Shown here: positions 34,878 through 43,489 of the stretch, in pieces
Layout: every line of letters begins with the position of its first letter
Position numbering within the stretch: position 1 is the stretch's first letter
NCBI RefSeq assembly: GCF_902141845.1
Contig: NZ_CABFPH010000028.1
Coordinates: forward strand, 1 to 58,350
DNA length: 58,350 nucleotides
Direction of reading: 5' to 3'
From: Methylobacterium symbioticum
GTDB taxonomy: Bacteria > Pseudomonadota > Alphaproteobacteria > Rhizobiales > Beijerinckiaceae
Notes under the pieces: generated by a model
What the model was told of the DNA's origin: nothing
Database searches by the model: none
What the model saw: the letters and a program-made list of their open reading frames with translations, nothing else
Translations under genes and position numbers: made by a program

Positions 34878-35669
34878 TTACGCCTGTCCGAGATGCGCGC
34901 GGATGCGGGCCTCGACGAGCCGCAGCCCCAGATCGATGGCGACGCCGATGAGGCCGATGGCCGCCATCCCGACCATCACCGTCGTGGTCGAGACCGCCCC
35001 TTGGGCCTGGACCATCATGTAGCCGACCCCCGTGGAGGCCACGATCAGCTCGGCGCCGACGAGGGATTGCCAGCCGAGCCCGGCGCTGATGCGCAGCCCC
35101 GCGACGATGGAGGGAAGGGCCGCCGGCAGCATCACCTCGGTGATCACGCGATGGCCGGGCGTGCCGAGCATCGCCGCGGCCTCGATCAGCCGGCGATCGA
35201 CGTAGCGGGCGCCGCGATAGGCGTTGATTAGGCAGGGCGGGAAGGCGCCCGCGAAGATGATCAGCAGCGGGCCGCCGACCCCGGTGCCGAACCACAGAGC
35301 GGCGAAGGGCACCCAGGCGATCGGCGCAATGAAGCGAAGGGCGTCGAAGATCGGGGTGACGATGTCGTCGATGAGCCGTGACCAGCCCATCATCAGACCG
35401 AGCGGGATGCCGACGAAAGCGGCCAGCAGGAAACCGCTGAGGAAGCGGAGCACGCTGGAGGCGAGATGCGCGAGGAGCGTGCCGCCGGCGAACGGCGTGG
35501 TGACGAGCACCGCGAAGCGCTCGGCCACCTCGAGCGGACCCGGCAGGAACATGTGCAGCACGAGGCCCGAGCGCGCGAGCCCCGCCCAGAGGCCGAGGAA
35601 GGCCAGGGTGCCGGCCATCCCGAGAAGCAGGCTGCGGCCGAGCGGCAGGGGCTGGCGGTAGGCGATCAT
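34878..35669 (-). CDS. ABC transporter permease, NitT/TauT type (second)
   Basis: 263 residues, about six membrane helices, with the EAA coupling loop (EAAAMLGTPGHRVITEVMLPAALP, residues about 165-188). Its ATG overlaps the stop of the first permease (ATGA). The importer therefore uses two different permease subunits, a heterodimer, rather than two copies of one as in standard TauC or SsuC. Confidence 0.93.
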   Translation of the reverse strand: MIAYRQPLPLGRSLLLGMAGTLAFLGLWAGLARSGLVLHMFLPGPLEVAERFAVLVTTPFAGGTLLAHLASSVLRFLSGFLLAAFVGIPLGLMMGWSRLIDDIVTPIFDALRFIAPIAWVPFAALWFGTGVGGPLLIIFAGAFPPCLINAYRGARYVDRRLIEAAAMLGTPGHRVITEVMLPAALPSIVAGLRISAGLGWQSLVGAELIVASTGVGYMMVQAQGAVSTTTVMVGMAAIGLIGVAIDLGLRLVEARIRAHLGQA

Positions 35670-36445
35670 GCCGTCGCTCCCTGCGCCCAGACCACGGCAC
35701 GGCGCTCGGCGAGGCCGAGGAGCGCGGTGCTGCCGGCCCCAAGCACGCCGACCGCCGCCATGCCGACCAAGATCATGCCGGGATAGAGGTCCTGCTGGGC
35801 GACGTTCAGGACGTAGCCGAGCCCGGCGAGCGAACCGACAAGCTCGGCCGCGACGAGGGTGGTCCAGCTCGCCTGCAGCGACAGGCGCAGCCCCGTGAAG
35901 ATCATCGGCGCGGCGGCTGGTGCCAGCACCTCGAGCACGAAGCGCAGGCGCGGCGTGCCGAGCATCTGGGCCGCCTCGATCACTGGGGGCGGCACGGCGC
36001 GCACCCCGGCATGGGTGCTGATCACCGCGGGCGGGAAGGCCGCGAGGAAGATCACCATCACCTTCGCCTCGTCGCCGAGGCCGAGCCAGAGGATGGCCAG
36101 CGGGATCCAGGCGAGCGGCGGGATCGGGCGCAGCACCAGGAAGACCGGGTTGATCAGCGCCTCCGCGACCCGGTTCCAGCCCATGAGCAGGCCGAGCGGC
36201 ACGCCGAGCGCCACCGAGACGGCGAAGCCGATGGCGACGAGCTTTAGCGAGTGCAGGATGTGGGTGACGAGGGTGGCGTCCGGATAGCCGCGGCCGAAGG
36301 CCTGGACCGCGGCGGCCTCGACATCGCCGGGCGCCGGGAAACGGCCGGCCGAGACGAGCCCGAGACCGCTGGTCGCGAGATACCAGAGAAGCGCGAGGAC
36401 GAGCAGGGTCGTCGCGCCGACATAGGTCCGGCGGCTGAGCCTCAC
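35666..36445 (-). CDS. ABC transporter permease, NitT/TauT type (first)
   Basis: 259 residues from a GTG at 36445, which has GGAGAGG eight bases upstream; an ATG seven bases upstream in another frame hits a stop at once. About six helices and an EAA loop (EAAQMLGTPRLRFVLEVLAP). It is the first gene of the operon running to the alcohol dehydrogenase at 29752, and the operator at 36504 lies about 60 bp before its start. Confidence 0.92.
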   Translation of the reverse strand: MRLSRRTYVGATTLLVLALLWYLATSGLGLVSAGRFPAPGDVEAAAVQAFGRGYPDATLVTHILHSLKLVAIGFAVSVALGVPLGLLMGWNRVAEALINPVFLVLRPIPPLAWIPLAILWLGLGDEAKVMVIFLAAFPPAVISTHAGVRAVPPPVIEAAQMLGTPRLRFVLEVLAPAAAPMIFTGLRLSLQASWTTLVAAELVGSLAGLGYVLNVAQQDLYPGMILVGMAAVGVLGAGSTALLGLAERRAVVWAQGATA

Positions 36446-36503
36446 GACATTTCCTCTCCCTTCGACGGCTGCTTTGCCGCAGCTCGCCACGTCTCATATC
36501 GCT

Positions 36504-36519
36504 ATGAAAGCGCTTTCAT
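36504..36519. promoter_or_regulatory. LacI-family operator, transporter side
   Basis: ATGAAAGCGCTTTCAT is a perfect 16-bp palindrome with a central CG step, the classic LacI/GalR-family operator form. It lies 59 bp upstream of the first permease start, in the divergent intergenic region shared with the LacI-type gene. Repression of the operon until the inducer binds is inferred. Confidence 0.8.
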
Positions 36520-36629
36520 TGGATTTCCATCTAGCCCTGTTGTCAAGGGCGTCCCGACCTTCAAAGGTCCTTGTTTGTCAGACGGTAATGGCGTTAATTT
36601 CGCAAATCGCGGCCGACGTCGACATGTTG

Positions 36630-36643
36630 TGAATGCGCATTCA
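36630..36643. promoter_or_regulatory. LacI-family operator, regulator side
   Basis: TGAATGCGCATTCA is a perfect 14-bp palindrome ending nine bases before the LacI ATG, where it would block initiation. It differs from the other operator at one symmetric position (A to T beside the centre). The centres are 125 bp apart, suited to looping and autorepression. Confidence 0.72.
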
Positions 36644-36652
36644 TCAGTTTCC

Positions 36653-37729
36653 ATGGCTGGAGCCGATTGGGGGCGGCGCGCCGTGAGACGAATCCCACGC
36701 CCGACCCTGCAGGCGGTGGCCGAGCGCGCCGGCGTCTCGCCGGCCACGGCCTCGCGCGCCATGGCCGGCTCGGCGGCCGTTCTTCCCGAGACGGTGGAGC
36801 GCGTGCGCGCCGCCGCTGCAGCGCTCGGCTACCTGCCCGGCGGGCCGGCCCAGGCGCTGGCCTCCGGCCGGACACAGACGATCGGGGCGATCATCCCGAC
36901 CCTCGACCATGCGATCTTCGCGCGCGCGGTGCAGGCCCTGCAGACGAGCCTCGCACGACACGGCTACCAGCTCCTGCTCGCGGCGCACGACTACGCGGCA
37001 GCGCAGGAAGCGGCGGCCGTCCGCTCGATGCTCGGGCGCGGCGTCGACGCGCTGATGGTGGTGGGCGCCGACCACCTGCCCGAGACCTGGACCCTCCTGA
37101 CGGAGGCGCCGATCCCGGTGGTGCTGAGCTGGTCCTTCGATGAGCGGCTCGACGCGATCGGCTTCGACAACGCGCAGGCCGGCTATCTCGCTGCACGCCA
37201 CCTGCTCGACCTCGGGCACCGCCGCTTCGGCATGGTCTCCGGCTTCACCGAGGCCAACGACCGGGCGCGGCTGCGCATCGCGGGCGCGCGGCGCGCCCTG
37301 GCCGAGGCTCGGATCGACCTCCCGAATGCCCGCATCGCGCAGGCACCCTTCACGCTCGCCGGCGGGCGGGCGGGCCTCGCGCAGCTCCTCGGCCTCGCAG
37401 AGCCGCCGAGCGCGGTCGTCTGCGGCAACGATCTCCTGGCGGTCGGTGTGCTGCTGGAGGCGGAACAGCGGGGCCTGCGCGTCCCGCAGGATCTGTCGGT
37501 GGTCGGCATCGACAACCTGGAGATCGCGAGCCACATCGCACCGCCGCTCACCACGATCCACCTGCCGACGGCCGAGCTCGGGCGACAGGTCGCCGAGCAT
37601 CTCCTCGCACGGCTGCGCGGCGAGGCGCGTCCGCGCCGCATCGAGATGCCAATCGAGCTGGTCGAGCGCCGCTCCTCCGGGCCGCCCACGGTCGAGAACA
37701 CGGTGCGCTCTCCGATCCAGGCAGCCTGA
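36653..37729 (+). CDS. LacI-family transcriptional regulator
   Basis: 358 residues. A LacI helix-turn-helix at about 17-45 (LQAVAERAGVSPATASRAM) with the hinge at GYLPGGPAQALASGR, then a periplasmic-binding-like sensor domain (IGAIIPTLDHAIFARAV ... VVCGNDLLAVGVL ... SVVGIDNLEIASH). It is divergent from the ABC/dehydrogenase operon and is its probable repressor. ATG 36653 is chosen because the in-frame upstream part runs through the promoter and both operators. Confidence 0.93.
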   Translation: MAGADWGRRAVRRIPRPTLQAVAERAGVSPATASRAMAGSAAVLPETVERVRAAAAALGYLPGGPAQALASGRTQTIGAIIPTLDHAIFARAVQALQTSLARHGYQLLLAAHDYAAAQEAAAVRSMLGRGVDALMVVGADHLPETWTLLTEAPIPVVLSWSFDERLDAIGFDNAQAGYLAARHLLDLGHRRFGMVSGFTEANDRARLRIAGARRALAEARIDLPNARIAQAPFTLAGGRAGLAQLLGLAEPPSAVVCGNDLLAVGVLLEAEQRGLRVPQDLSVVGIDNLEIASHIAPPLTTIHLPTAELGRQVAEHLLARLRGEARPRRIEMPIELVERRSSGPPTVENTVRSPIQAA

Positions 37730-38191
37730 GCACACACTCCTTGGACATATTACTGAGGACCGCTTGACTCAATACGCAATGGATAATAGCGAATCGCGCG
37801 AATAATACTTGAAATTTACCGTATTAGAAGAAAATCCTGGCCTTCAAAACAATTTGTACCCGCCGCAGATCTCATCTAGACCTTCAGTAAGATCAGCCCA
37901 AGTCTCCACTTGGGATCAAGTTGAGCCCGTCGCCTGAGCTATGCGAGACGTCTTCTTACTCGCTGACCAAGACTCGAAGTGAACGGGCCGCGATCGGCCA
38001 TTTCCAGCCCGCTCGAATGTGCCTCTGGATGACCGGGGTGGGTGGTGAGCAGTCCGACCGGTTTTCGGGACGTATCTGGGGGAAGCCGCCGTCGCCCGAT
38101 GGTGGCAGCGCCCCGGAGCGGAAGCGCAGGCGACTGGGGTGAGGCCAGAGCCTCACCCTTTCCACTCGGTCGCAGCAAGGGAGGCGACCAC
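37730..38191. other. Gene-free region, partly AT-rich
   Basis: 462 bp without a credible gene. 37740-37850 is clearly richer in A and T than its surroundings. 38027-38045 (GGATGACCGGGGTGGGTGG) is a word of the dispersed repeat family, found again at 57580-57598 with one difference. Confidence 0.55.
38137..38158. terminator. Perfect hairpin near NmrA-like gene end
   Basis: GGGTGAGGC / GCCTCACCC, a 9-bp perfect stem with a 4-base loop, 34 bp past the stop of the minus-strand NmrA-like gene. A short T-run follows on the plus strand only, so it may act in both directions. Confidence 0.5.
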
Positions 38192-39073
38192 TCAGGCGGT
38201 TGCCGCCCCCTTGCCAACGAGCGCGGCGGCGAAGTTGTGATAGGCGTGGAGCGGGCGGCCGAGGATGCCGGTCAGCCGCTCGCGGTCGCCTGCCTCCGGG
38301 ATCATGCCGTGTCGGACGTAGCGCTCGGCCATTAGGCGCATCTCGTAGGCCATCCACTTCGGCATGAACGTCGCCATGTTCGCCTCGAACCCGCTCGGGT
38401 CGTCGCCACCGTAGGCGACCGGGCGGTCGAGCAGATCGGTCCAGATCGCTGCGGCATCCGACCCGGTGAGAGTGTCGGGGCCGACGAGGTTGATGGTATC
38501 GATCGGCAACGTGCTTGATGCTTGGTCGCGGCGGATCAGCTCGATCGCGGCGACCTCGGCGATATCGCGGGCGTCAACCATGGCGACACCCTTCGATCCG
38601 ATCGGCATCGGGTAGACGCCGTGGTTCACGATCACATCCTTGATCATGACCTCGTTATCGATGAAGTAGCTCGGCCGCAGGATCGTGGCGCCGAAGCGCA
38701 TCTGCTCCAGCATGCGCTCGGCACCGAACTTGACCGCGAAGTGCGGGACGTTGACGGCCCGGTCGGCATCGAACACAGACAGGTAGACGACCCGATCGAC
38801 GCCGGCCTCGCGGGCGACGTTCAGAGTGACGATCGCCTGGGTGAACTCGTCACCCGTCACCGCATTCAGCAGAAACAGCGTGCTGACACCGGAGAAGGCG
38901 GCGCGCAACGCGTCGATGTCGAGCAGGTCGCCCTTCATGACCTCGACGCCGCCTCCGAAATCGACCTTGGTGGGATTGCGGGTCAGCACGCGTACGCGCG
39001 CTCCGCGCTGGGTGAGTTGCTCGACGACGTTGCGGCCGACACGGCCGGTGGCACCGGTGACGAGGATGGTCAT
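38192..39073 (-). CDS. NmrA/SDR-type NAD(P)-binding protein
   Basis: 293 residues of the atypical SDR (NmrA/azoreductase-like QOR2) type: VTGATGRVGRNVVEQL cofactor motif, no YxxxK catalytic pair. AAGGAG precedes the ATG at 39073. Members serve as quinone reductases or redox sensors. It is divergent from a LysR gene (106 bp between starts), which probably controls it. Confidence 0.9.
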   Translation of the reverse strand: MTILVTGATGRVGRNVVEQLTQRGARVRVLTRNPTKVDFGGGVEVMKGDLLDIDALRAAFSGVSTLFLLNAVTGDEFTQAIVTLNVAREAGVDRVVYLSVFDADRAVNVPHFAVKFGAERMLEQMRFGATILRPSYFIDNEVMIKDVIVNHGVYPMPIGSKGVAMVDARDIAEVAAIELIRRDQASSTLPIDTINLVGPDTLTGSDAAAIWTDLLDRPVAYGGDDPSGFEANMATFMPKWMAYEMRLMAERYVRHGMIPEAGDRERLTGILGRPLHAYHNFAAALVGKGAATA

Positions 39074-39138
39074 GGGGATCGCTCCTTCAGGTTGAGCCGT
39101 TTGGCTGAGCCCAAGATGAGTGATCCACGCTTGCGCCA

Positions 39139-39149
39139 ATAGCAGCTAT
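39139..39149. promoter_or_regulatory. Short palindrome between NmrA-like gene and LysR
   Basis: ATAGC-A-GCTAT is a perfect 11-bp palindrome in the divergent promoter region, 30 bp upstream of the LysR start. It could be part of a LysR box, but it is short. Confidence 0.3.
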
Positions 39150-39179
39150 ATTTGGACGCGCCGTCTCTTTGGTGGAACG

Positions 39180-40070
39180 ATGGATCTGCTCGCCCTCGCC
39201 GACTTCACCCTGGTTGCCCGCCATGGCGGGTTCGGGAAGGCCGCGCGGGCCGCCGGGCGCCCGAAGGCGACGTTGTCCCGACGCGTGTCCGAGCTGGAGG
39301 CCAGCCTGAGCTTGCGCCTGTTCGAGCGGGGCGGGCGCGGCCTGAAGCTGACGCAGGAAGGGCGGGCCCTGTTCGAGCGAGCGGGCTCGCTCCTCACCGA
39401 ACTGGAGGAGACCGCTGCGGCGATCGCGTCGGGGGGCGAGCGGCCCCGGGGCCGGCTGCGGATCAGCGCCCCCTTGCTTTTCTCCCAGACTGTTATGGGC
39501 ACGCTCGCGGCCAGCTTCGCCCTCAAATACCCGGAGGTCCGGCTGGAGGTCACGACGGAGGACCGGACCGTCGACATGGTCGAGGAAGGCTTCGATTTGG
39601 TGATCCGGGTGAACCCCGACCCGGACGAGCGCCTCGTCGGCCGCGCGTTCCTGCGCGACCGTCTAGTTGTCGTAGCGAGCCCCGACCTCGCCCGGCCGAC
39701 CGGGGGCACGGCCGTTCCAGCCGTCGTGCGGGGCAGCGGCGACCGCGCGGCATGGCGGATCAGGACGCCGACCGGCCATGCCGCGATCGCGGTCGAGCCG
39801 GTCCTCGGCCTCGCATCGCTCATCATGGTCCGCGACGCGGTGCGCGCGGGCGTCGGCGCAGGATGCTTGCCCGTATCGCTTGTCGGCCGCGATCTCCGTG
39901 AGGGAACGTTGGTCCACTGGGGCGACGTCGACGCGCCGGAGATCGCGCTGTGGACACTCTACCCGACGCGCCGTCTGCTCAGCCCGCGCGTCTCGGCCTT
40001 CCTCGACCATCTGAAGCGGGCGTTTCCCAACGGGACGCCGGACGAGCTGGCATCCTACGCCGAGGGATGA
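39180..40070 (+). CDS. LysR-family transcriptional regulator
   Basis: 296 residues: HTH at 1-60 (LADFTLVARHGGFGKAARAAG) and a LysR effector domain (TVDMVEEGFDLVIRV). Divergent from the NmrA-like gene; regulators in this arrangement usually act on the neighbour. The ATG at 39180 fits the usual family N-terminus. Confidence 0.92.
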   Translation: MDLLALADFTLVARHGGFGKAARAAGRPKATLSRRVSELEASLSLRLFERGGRGLKLTQEGRALFERAGSLLTELEETAAAIASGGERPRGRLRISAPLLFSQTVMGTLAASFALKYPEVRLEVTTEDRTVDMVEEGFDLVIRVNPDPDERLVGRAFLRDRLVVVASPDLARPTGGTAVPAVVRGSGDRAAWRIRTPTGHAAIAVEPVLGLASLIMVRDAVRAGVGAGCLPVSLVGRDLREGTLVHWGDVDAPEIALWTLYPTRRLLSPRVSAFLDHLKRAFPNGTPDELASYAEG

Positions 40071-40412
40071 AGCCGCCCCAAGTCGAGCCCACGTGAATGC
40101 TGAAGCTGCCGGGTTTGCCCGTCACGCTCGAACGTCCGCTTCTCGGGCACCAGAGCCACCGCGCCAACGGCCGAGGCTAGTCGATAGGAGGCCGGCTGCT
40201 TTTCCGGTCAATCATCTCCGGTGCGGCCGCTCCGCTTGGGGCCCGATACGGCCGGTCAGGTCTGCAGGTGACCGAGGTTTTTCATGCCATCCAAGCATAA
40301 ACCCGTCGGCTACAAAGCCAAGGCGGGCAGGTCCGACTCACTAGGAATGAGAGGCCTGCCGAGGCAGGCGCAGGCCTCAAAGGAGTTGCCCTCAACTTCC
40401 GCGCTGGCAGTC
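40071..40412. other. Gene-free region with repeat word
   Basis: 342 bp without a credible gene. CGAACGTCCGCTTCTCGGGC at 40129-40148 is the AACGTCCGCTT word of the dispersed repeat family, also at 29429 and 57499. Two GGCCGGCTG/GGCCGGTC words follow. Confidence 0.5.
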
Positions 40413-40814
40413 TCAGGCTTCCGGCGGGTTTAGCAGCACCCAGAGGCGCGCGATCCTGCCGTCGATGATTTCCGCGACGTCCGAGCCCGTCACCGTGACT
40501 GGGCCACCGTCGGGACCCGCGTGCCACCGTAGGGAGCCCAACCCGTGATGGCCGACGGCCGCGCCGACCGGGCTGAACCGGAAGGTCGGCCCAAACTGAT
40601 CCAGCAGCTTGCCGGCGACCGTCGAGATGGCCTCGCGTCCCTGCACGACGTTGGCCGGCTCGTACATCACCGGCGCCTCGACGAAGAGTTCGGCGAGCGC
40701 TGCGGCGCGCCGTTCCGCGTCCCGCTCGTTGAAGACGCGCTCCAGGTTGGCGCGCAGGATCCGGTCGTAGTCAGGCTCCGCCGCTTCCGGGACTGTCGAC
40801 GTGGTGTCCGACAT
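40413..40814 (-). CDS. SnoaL/NTF2-like protein
   Basis: 133 residues with the SnoaL-like pattern (RVFNERDAERRAAALAELF, YEPANVVQGREAIS, GSDVAEIIDGRIARLWVLL). AAGGAGG lies seven bases before the ATG at 40814. Members are small hydrolases, isomerases or ligand-binding proteins. It is downstream of the F420-reductase-like gene and SDR on one strand, with 33-bp gaps, so probably one operon. Confidence 0.85.
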   Translation of the reverse strand: MSDTTSTVPEAAEPDYDRILRANLERVFNERDAERRAAALAELFVEAPVMYEPANVVQGREAISTVAGKLLDQFGPTFRFSPVGAAVGHHGLGSLRWHAGPDGGPVTVTGSDVAEIIDGRIARLWVLLNPPEA

Positions 40815-40847
40815 GGGATGCCTCCTTGGGATGGCCGGTTCGGTGGT

Positions 40848-41450
40848 TCAGCCGAAATTGACGAGGTTGAGCGTGGGCAAGGGGCCGCCCGGAAACTGGA
40901 TAAGTCGGCCACCGGCCGCGAGCGGACCCAGGTCGATGCCGAAGAAGCCGAGCCGGTCGATCAGCGCCCCGACCTTCGCCTTCGCCGGCGCGTCGTCGCC
41001 CGCGTAGAACAGCACGCGGCGGCCACCGCGGTCGGCGGGATCGCCGGCGACCAGGTCCGGCCGCAGGTGGTTGAACGCCTTCACGACCCGGGCTCCCGGG
41101 ACCAGGCCCGCGAGGACCTCGCTCGACGAGCGGGCGCCGAGGTCGAACGGCTTGAACAGCGGCGCCTCGATGGGGTTGTTGGCGTCGACGACGATGCGGC
41201 CGCCGAAGTCCGGCAGGCCCGCGAGGGCGGTCTCCAGCTTCGACCAGTTCACGGCGACGAAGACGATGTCCTTCGAGGCGGCTTCCTCGGGGGAGCCCGC
41301 TGTGATGCTCGGTCCCAGCGCGGCGACGGTCTCCGCGAGGCTGTCCGGCCCGCGGCTGTTGGCGAGCGTCGCGGGAATGGCGTGGCGGGCGAGCGCCGTC
41401 GCGATGGCGCGGCCGATCTGTCCGGCGCCGATGATGCCGACGGAAGTCAT
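40848..41450 (-). CDS. NADP oxidoreductase, F420-dependent-reductase-like
   Basis: 200 residues: N-terminal Rossmann motif GIIGAGQIGRAIATALA and the family-typical NSRGP, VFVAVNW, VVDANNPIE and VVKAFNHL. Proteins of this group in F420-lacking bacteria use NADP. Substrate unknown. It lies 32 bp after the SDR at 41483 and 33 bp before the SnoaL-like gene, likely co-transcribed. Confidence 0.87.
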   Translation of the reverse strand: MTSVGIIGAGQIGRAIATALARHAIPATLANSRGPDSLAETVAALGPSITAGSPEEAASKDIVFVAVNWSKLETALAGLPDFGGRIVVDANNPIEAPLFKPFDLGARSSSEVLAGLVPGARVVKAFNHLRPDLVAGDPADRGGRRVLFYAGDDAPAKAKVGALIDRLGFFGIDLGPLAAGGRLIQFPGGPLPTLNLVNFG

Positions 41451-41482
41451 GGCTCTGTCTCCTTCGATGAGGGTTCGAGGGT

Positions 41483-42241
41483 TCAGGCGGACTGGCCGCC
41501 GTCGACGTTCAGGGCGGCGCCGGTGACGTACCCGGCGTCCGGACCGGCCAGGAACGCGACCGCGGCCGCGATGTCCTCCGGCTGTCCGTAGCGGCCGAGC
41601 GCTGCCAAGCCCTTCAGCGTCTCGGCGAAAGGGCCGTCCTGCGGGTTCATGTCGGTGTTGATCGCACCGGGCTGGACAAGGTTGACCGTGATGTTGCGGG
41701 GTCCGAGGTCGCGGGCCCAGCCGCGGGTGTAGGCCGCCACCGCCGCCTTGGTGGCGACGTAGTCGGCGGCGCCGGCGAACGGGACGTGGACCGCGCCGGT
41801 GGTGCCGATGGACACGATGCGCCCGCCATCCGTCATCAGCGGCACGGCGGCCCGGACCGCCGCGGCGACGCCCTTGACGTTGACATCGAACTGCCGGTCG
41901 AACGCGGCGCGGTCGGCCTTGGCGTCGTCGACCATGCCGGTGACGAACACGCCCGCGGAGTTGACGAGGATATCGAGGCGACCGAGCTCGGCGTGGGCCT
42001 TCCGCACCAGTGCCTCGACCTCGCCGGCGTCGGCTTGGTCCGCCCTGATGGCGACCGCCCGCCGGCCTAGCGCCTCGACCTCCCGGACGACGTCCTCGGC
42101 CCGCTCGCGCGAGGCGGCGTAGCTGAAGGCCACGTCGGCGCCGTCGCGGGCGAGGCGACGGACGATGGCCGCCCCGATGCCGCGCGATCCGCCGGTGACG
42201 AGGGCTACCTTGCCGGCGAGGGGGTGGGATTCCAGGGTCAT
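41483..42241 (-). CDS. Short-chain dehydrogenase/reductase (FabG-like)
   Basis: 252 residues: TGGSRGIGAAI, NSAGVF, IGTTGA and YVATKAA, ending YVTGAALNVDGG. First gene of a three-gene minus-strand unit that is divergent from a LysR gene (108 bp). The substrate is open; ketone or quinone reduction is typical for such LysR-paired SDRs. Confidence 0.9.
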   Translation of the reverse strand: MTLESHPLAGKVALVTGGSRGIGAAIVRRLARDGADVAFSYAASRERAEDVVREVEALGRRAVAIRADQADAGEVEALVRKAHAELGRLDILVNSAGVFVTGMVDDAKADRAAFDRQFDVNVKGVAAAVRAAVPLMTDGGRIVSIGTTGAVHVPFAGAADYVATKAAVAAYTRGWARDLGPRNITVNLVQPGAINTDMNPQDGPFAETLKGLAALGRYGQPEDIAAAVAFLAGPDAGYVTGAALNVDGGQSA

Positions 42242-42323
42242 GTCATCGCTCCATCGCGTGTTTGATGGGATGAGGATGGCCCGGGGATTCCTCTTGGTTT
42301 AGCCGTGAATGGCTTGTTATGCT

Positions 42324-42340
42324 TTCAACGGATCGTTGAA
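42324..42340. promoter_or_regulatory. LysR-box-like inverted repeat
   Basis: TTCAACG-GAT-CGTTGAA is a perfect 17-bp interrupted palindrome that contains the TTCAA-N7-TTGAA (T-N11-A) form of LysR boxes. It ends nine bases before the LysR start at 42350 and about 80 bp upstream of the divergent SDR, suiting autoregulation. Confidence 0.6.
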
Positions 42341-42349
42341 GGTGATGGC

Positions 42350-43279
42350 ATGGAGACCTTGGCCAACCTCGAAGCCTTCGTGCGCAGCGCCGAGTGCGGC
42401 AGCTTCTCCGAGGCCGCCCGGAGGCTGTCGCTGACGCCGGCCGCGGTCAGCCGCAACGTGGCCACGCTGGAACGGAACCTCGGGGTGCGGCTGTTCTACC
42501 GCTCGACCCGCAAGCTCTCCCTGACCGAGGCCGGGGAAGGTTTTCGCCAGGCGGTCGCCGGGAACCTTGAGGGGCTGCAAGCCGCGATTGCCGGACTCTC
42601 CGCGGACGGTGGCGAACCGGTCGGCACGCTCAAGGTCAGCCTGCCGCCCACCTTCGGGATGAGCCACGTTCTGCCGCTCCTGCCGGGCTTCCTGGCCCGC
42701 CATCCGCGCGTCAGGCCGGAATGGCACTTCGAGAATCGCCAGGTCGACCTCGTCGCAGAAGGGTACGACGCCGCCATTGGAGGCGGCTTCGCGCTGTCCC
42801 CTGGCATCGTGGCCCGCACCCTGGCTCCGGCCCACATCATCGCGGTGGCGTCGCCGGCCTACATGCGGGGCCGGGTGCCGCCATCCGATCCGGTAGGGCT
42901 TGAGGCGTTCGACGGCATCGTCATGCGGTCGCTGCAAACCGGCCGCATCCGGCACTGGACCATGCGCGATGTCGTCGGCGGCGAGATGGCGGCCGAGCAG
43001 TTGGAAAGCGTCGTCGTCAACGACCCCAGCGCGATGCGCGAGGCCGCCCTTCTGGGCCTCGGCGTGGCGCTCGTCGCGGTGCCCGACGTGCGCGCCGACT
43101 TGGACGGGGGCGACCTCGTGCGCCTCTTGCCGCGCTGGTACGCCGATGCCGGCGCGATCTCCCTCTACTTCGCCTCGCGCGCTCATTTGCCGGCGAAGAC
43201 GCGGGCCTTCGTCGACTGGGTGGTCGAGGCATTTAAGACTGAGCGTCTGGCCGAACGGTTTGCAGGAAGTCTGGGGTGA
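42350..43279 (+). CDS. LysR-family transcriptional regulator
   Basis: 309 residues with the HTH at 1-60 (FVRSAECGSFSEAARRLSLT) and LysR effector domain (VDLVAEGYDAAIGGG). Divergent from the SDR-reductase-SnoaL operon, with the T-N11-A palindrome between. The ATG at 42350 is chosen because it starts the standard METLANLEAF helix. Confidence 0.92.
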   Translation: METLANLEAFVRSAECGSFSEAARRLSLTPAAVSRNVATLERNLGVRLFYRSTRKLSLTEAGEGFRQAVAGNLEGLQAAIAGLSADGGEPVGTLKVSLPPTFGMSHVLPLLPGFLARHPRVRPEWHFENRQVDLVAEGYDAAIGGGFALSPGIVARTLAPAHIIAVASPAYMRGRVPPSDPVGLEAFDGIVMRSLQTGRIRHWTMRDVVGGEMAAEQLESVVVNDPSAMREAALLGLGVALVAVPDVRADLDGGDLVRLLPRWYADAGAISLYFASRAHLPAKTRAFVDWVVEAFKTERLAERFAGSLG

Positions 43280-43380
43280 ATTTTCTGGTCACCAGCGAAT
43301 CAGATGAATGTCAGGGAGCGACGCTCGCAGCCCGCTATAAATCGATCCCGCCGTTTTCTGGCTGCCCCCGTAGCCCTTTG

Positions 43381-43415
43381 GACGACTGGGTTGGGTCGCC
43401 AGCGGAACGTCCGCA
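43381..43415 (+). repeat. Dispersed repeat words upstream of recombinase
   Basis: GACGACTGGGTTGGGTCG (43381-43398) resembles 38027-38045 and 57580-57598. It is followed at once by GCGGAACGTCCGC, the other family word. The copy lies about 75 bp before the recombinase start. Confidence 0.5.
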
Positions 43416-43446
43416 TATGCTCCCATCTTCATAGCTTCGGTTCGGG

Positions 43447-43485
43447 TGTCTCCTCGCCTCGTCGGCATGAGCCGACAAGGAGACA
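43447..43485 (+). promoter_or_regulatory. Hairpin covering the recombinase ribosome binding site
   Basis: TGTCTCCT (43447-43454) pairs with AGGAGACA (43478-43485); inside it GTCGGC pairs with GCCGAC around an ATGA loop. The 3' arm contains the AAGGAG Shine-Dalgarno of the recombinase, whose ATG is at 43490. The structure would hide the site in the mRNA, lowering translation unless it is opened. Confidence 0.6.
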
Positions 43486-43489
43486 GACG

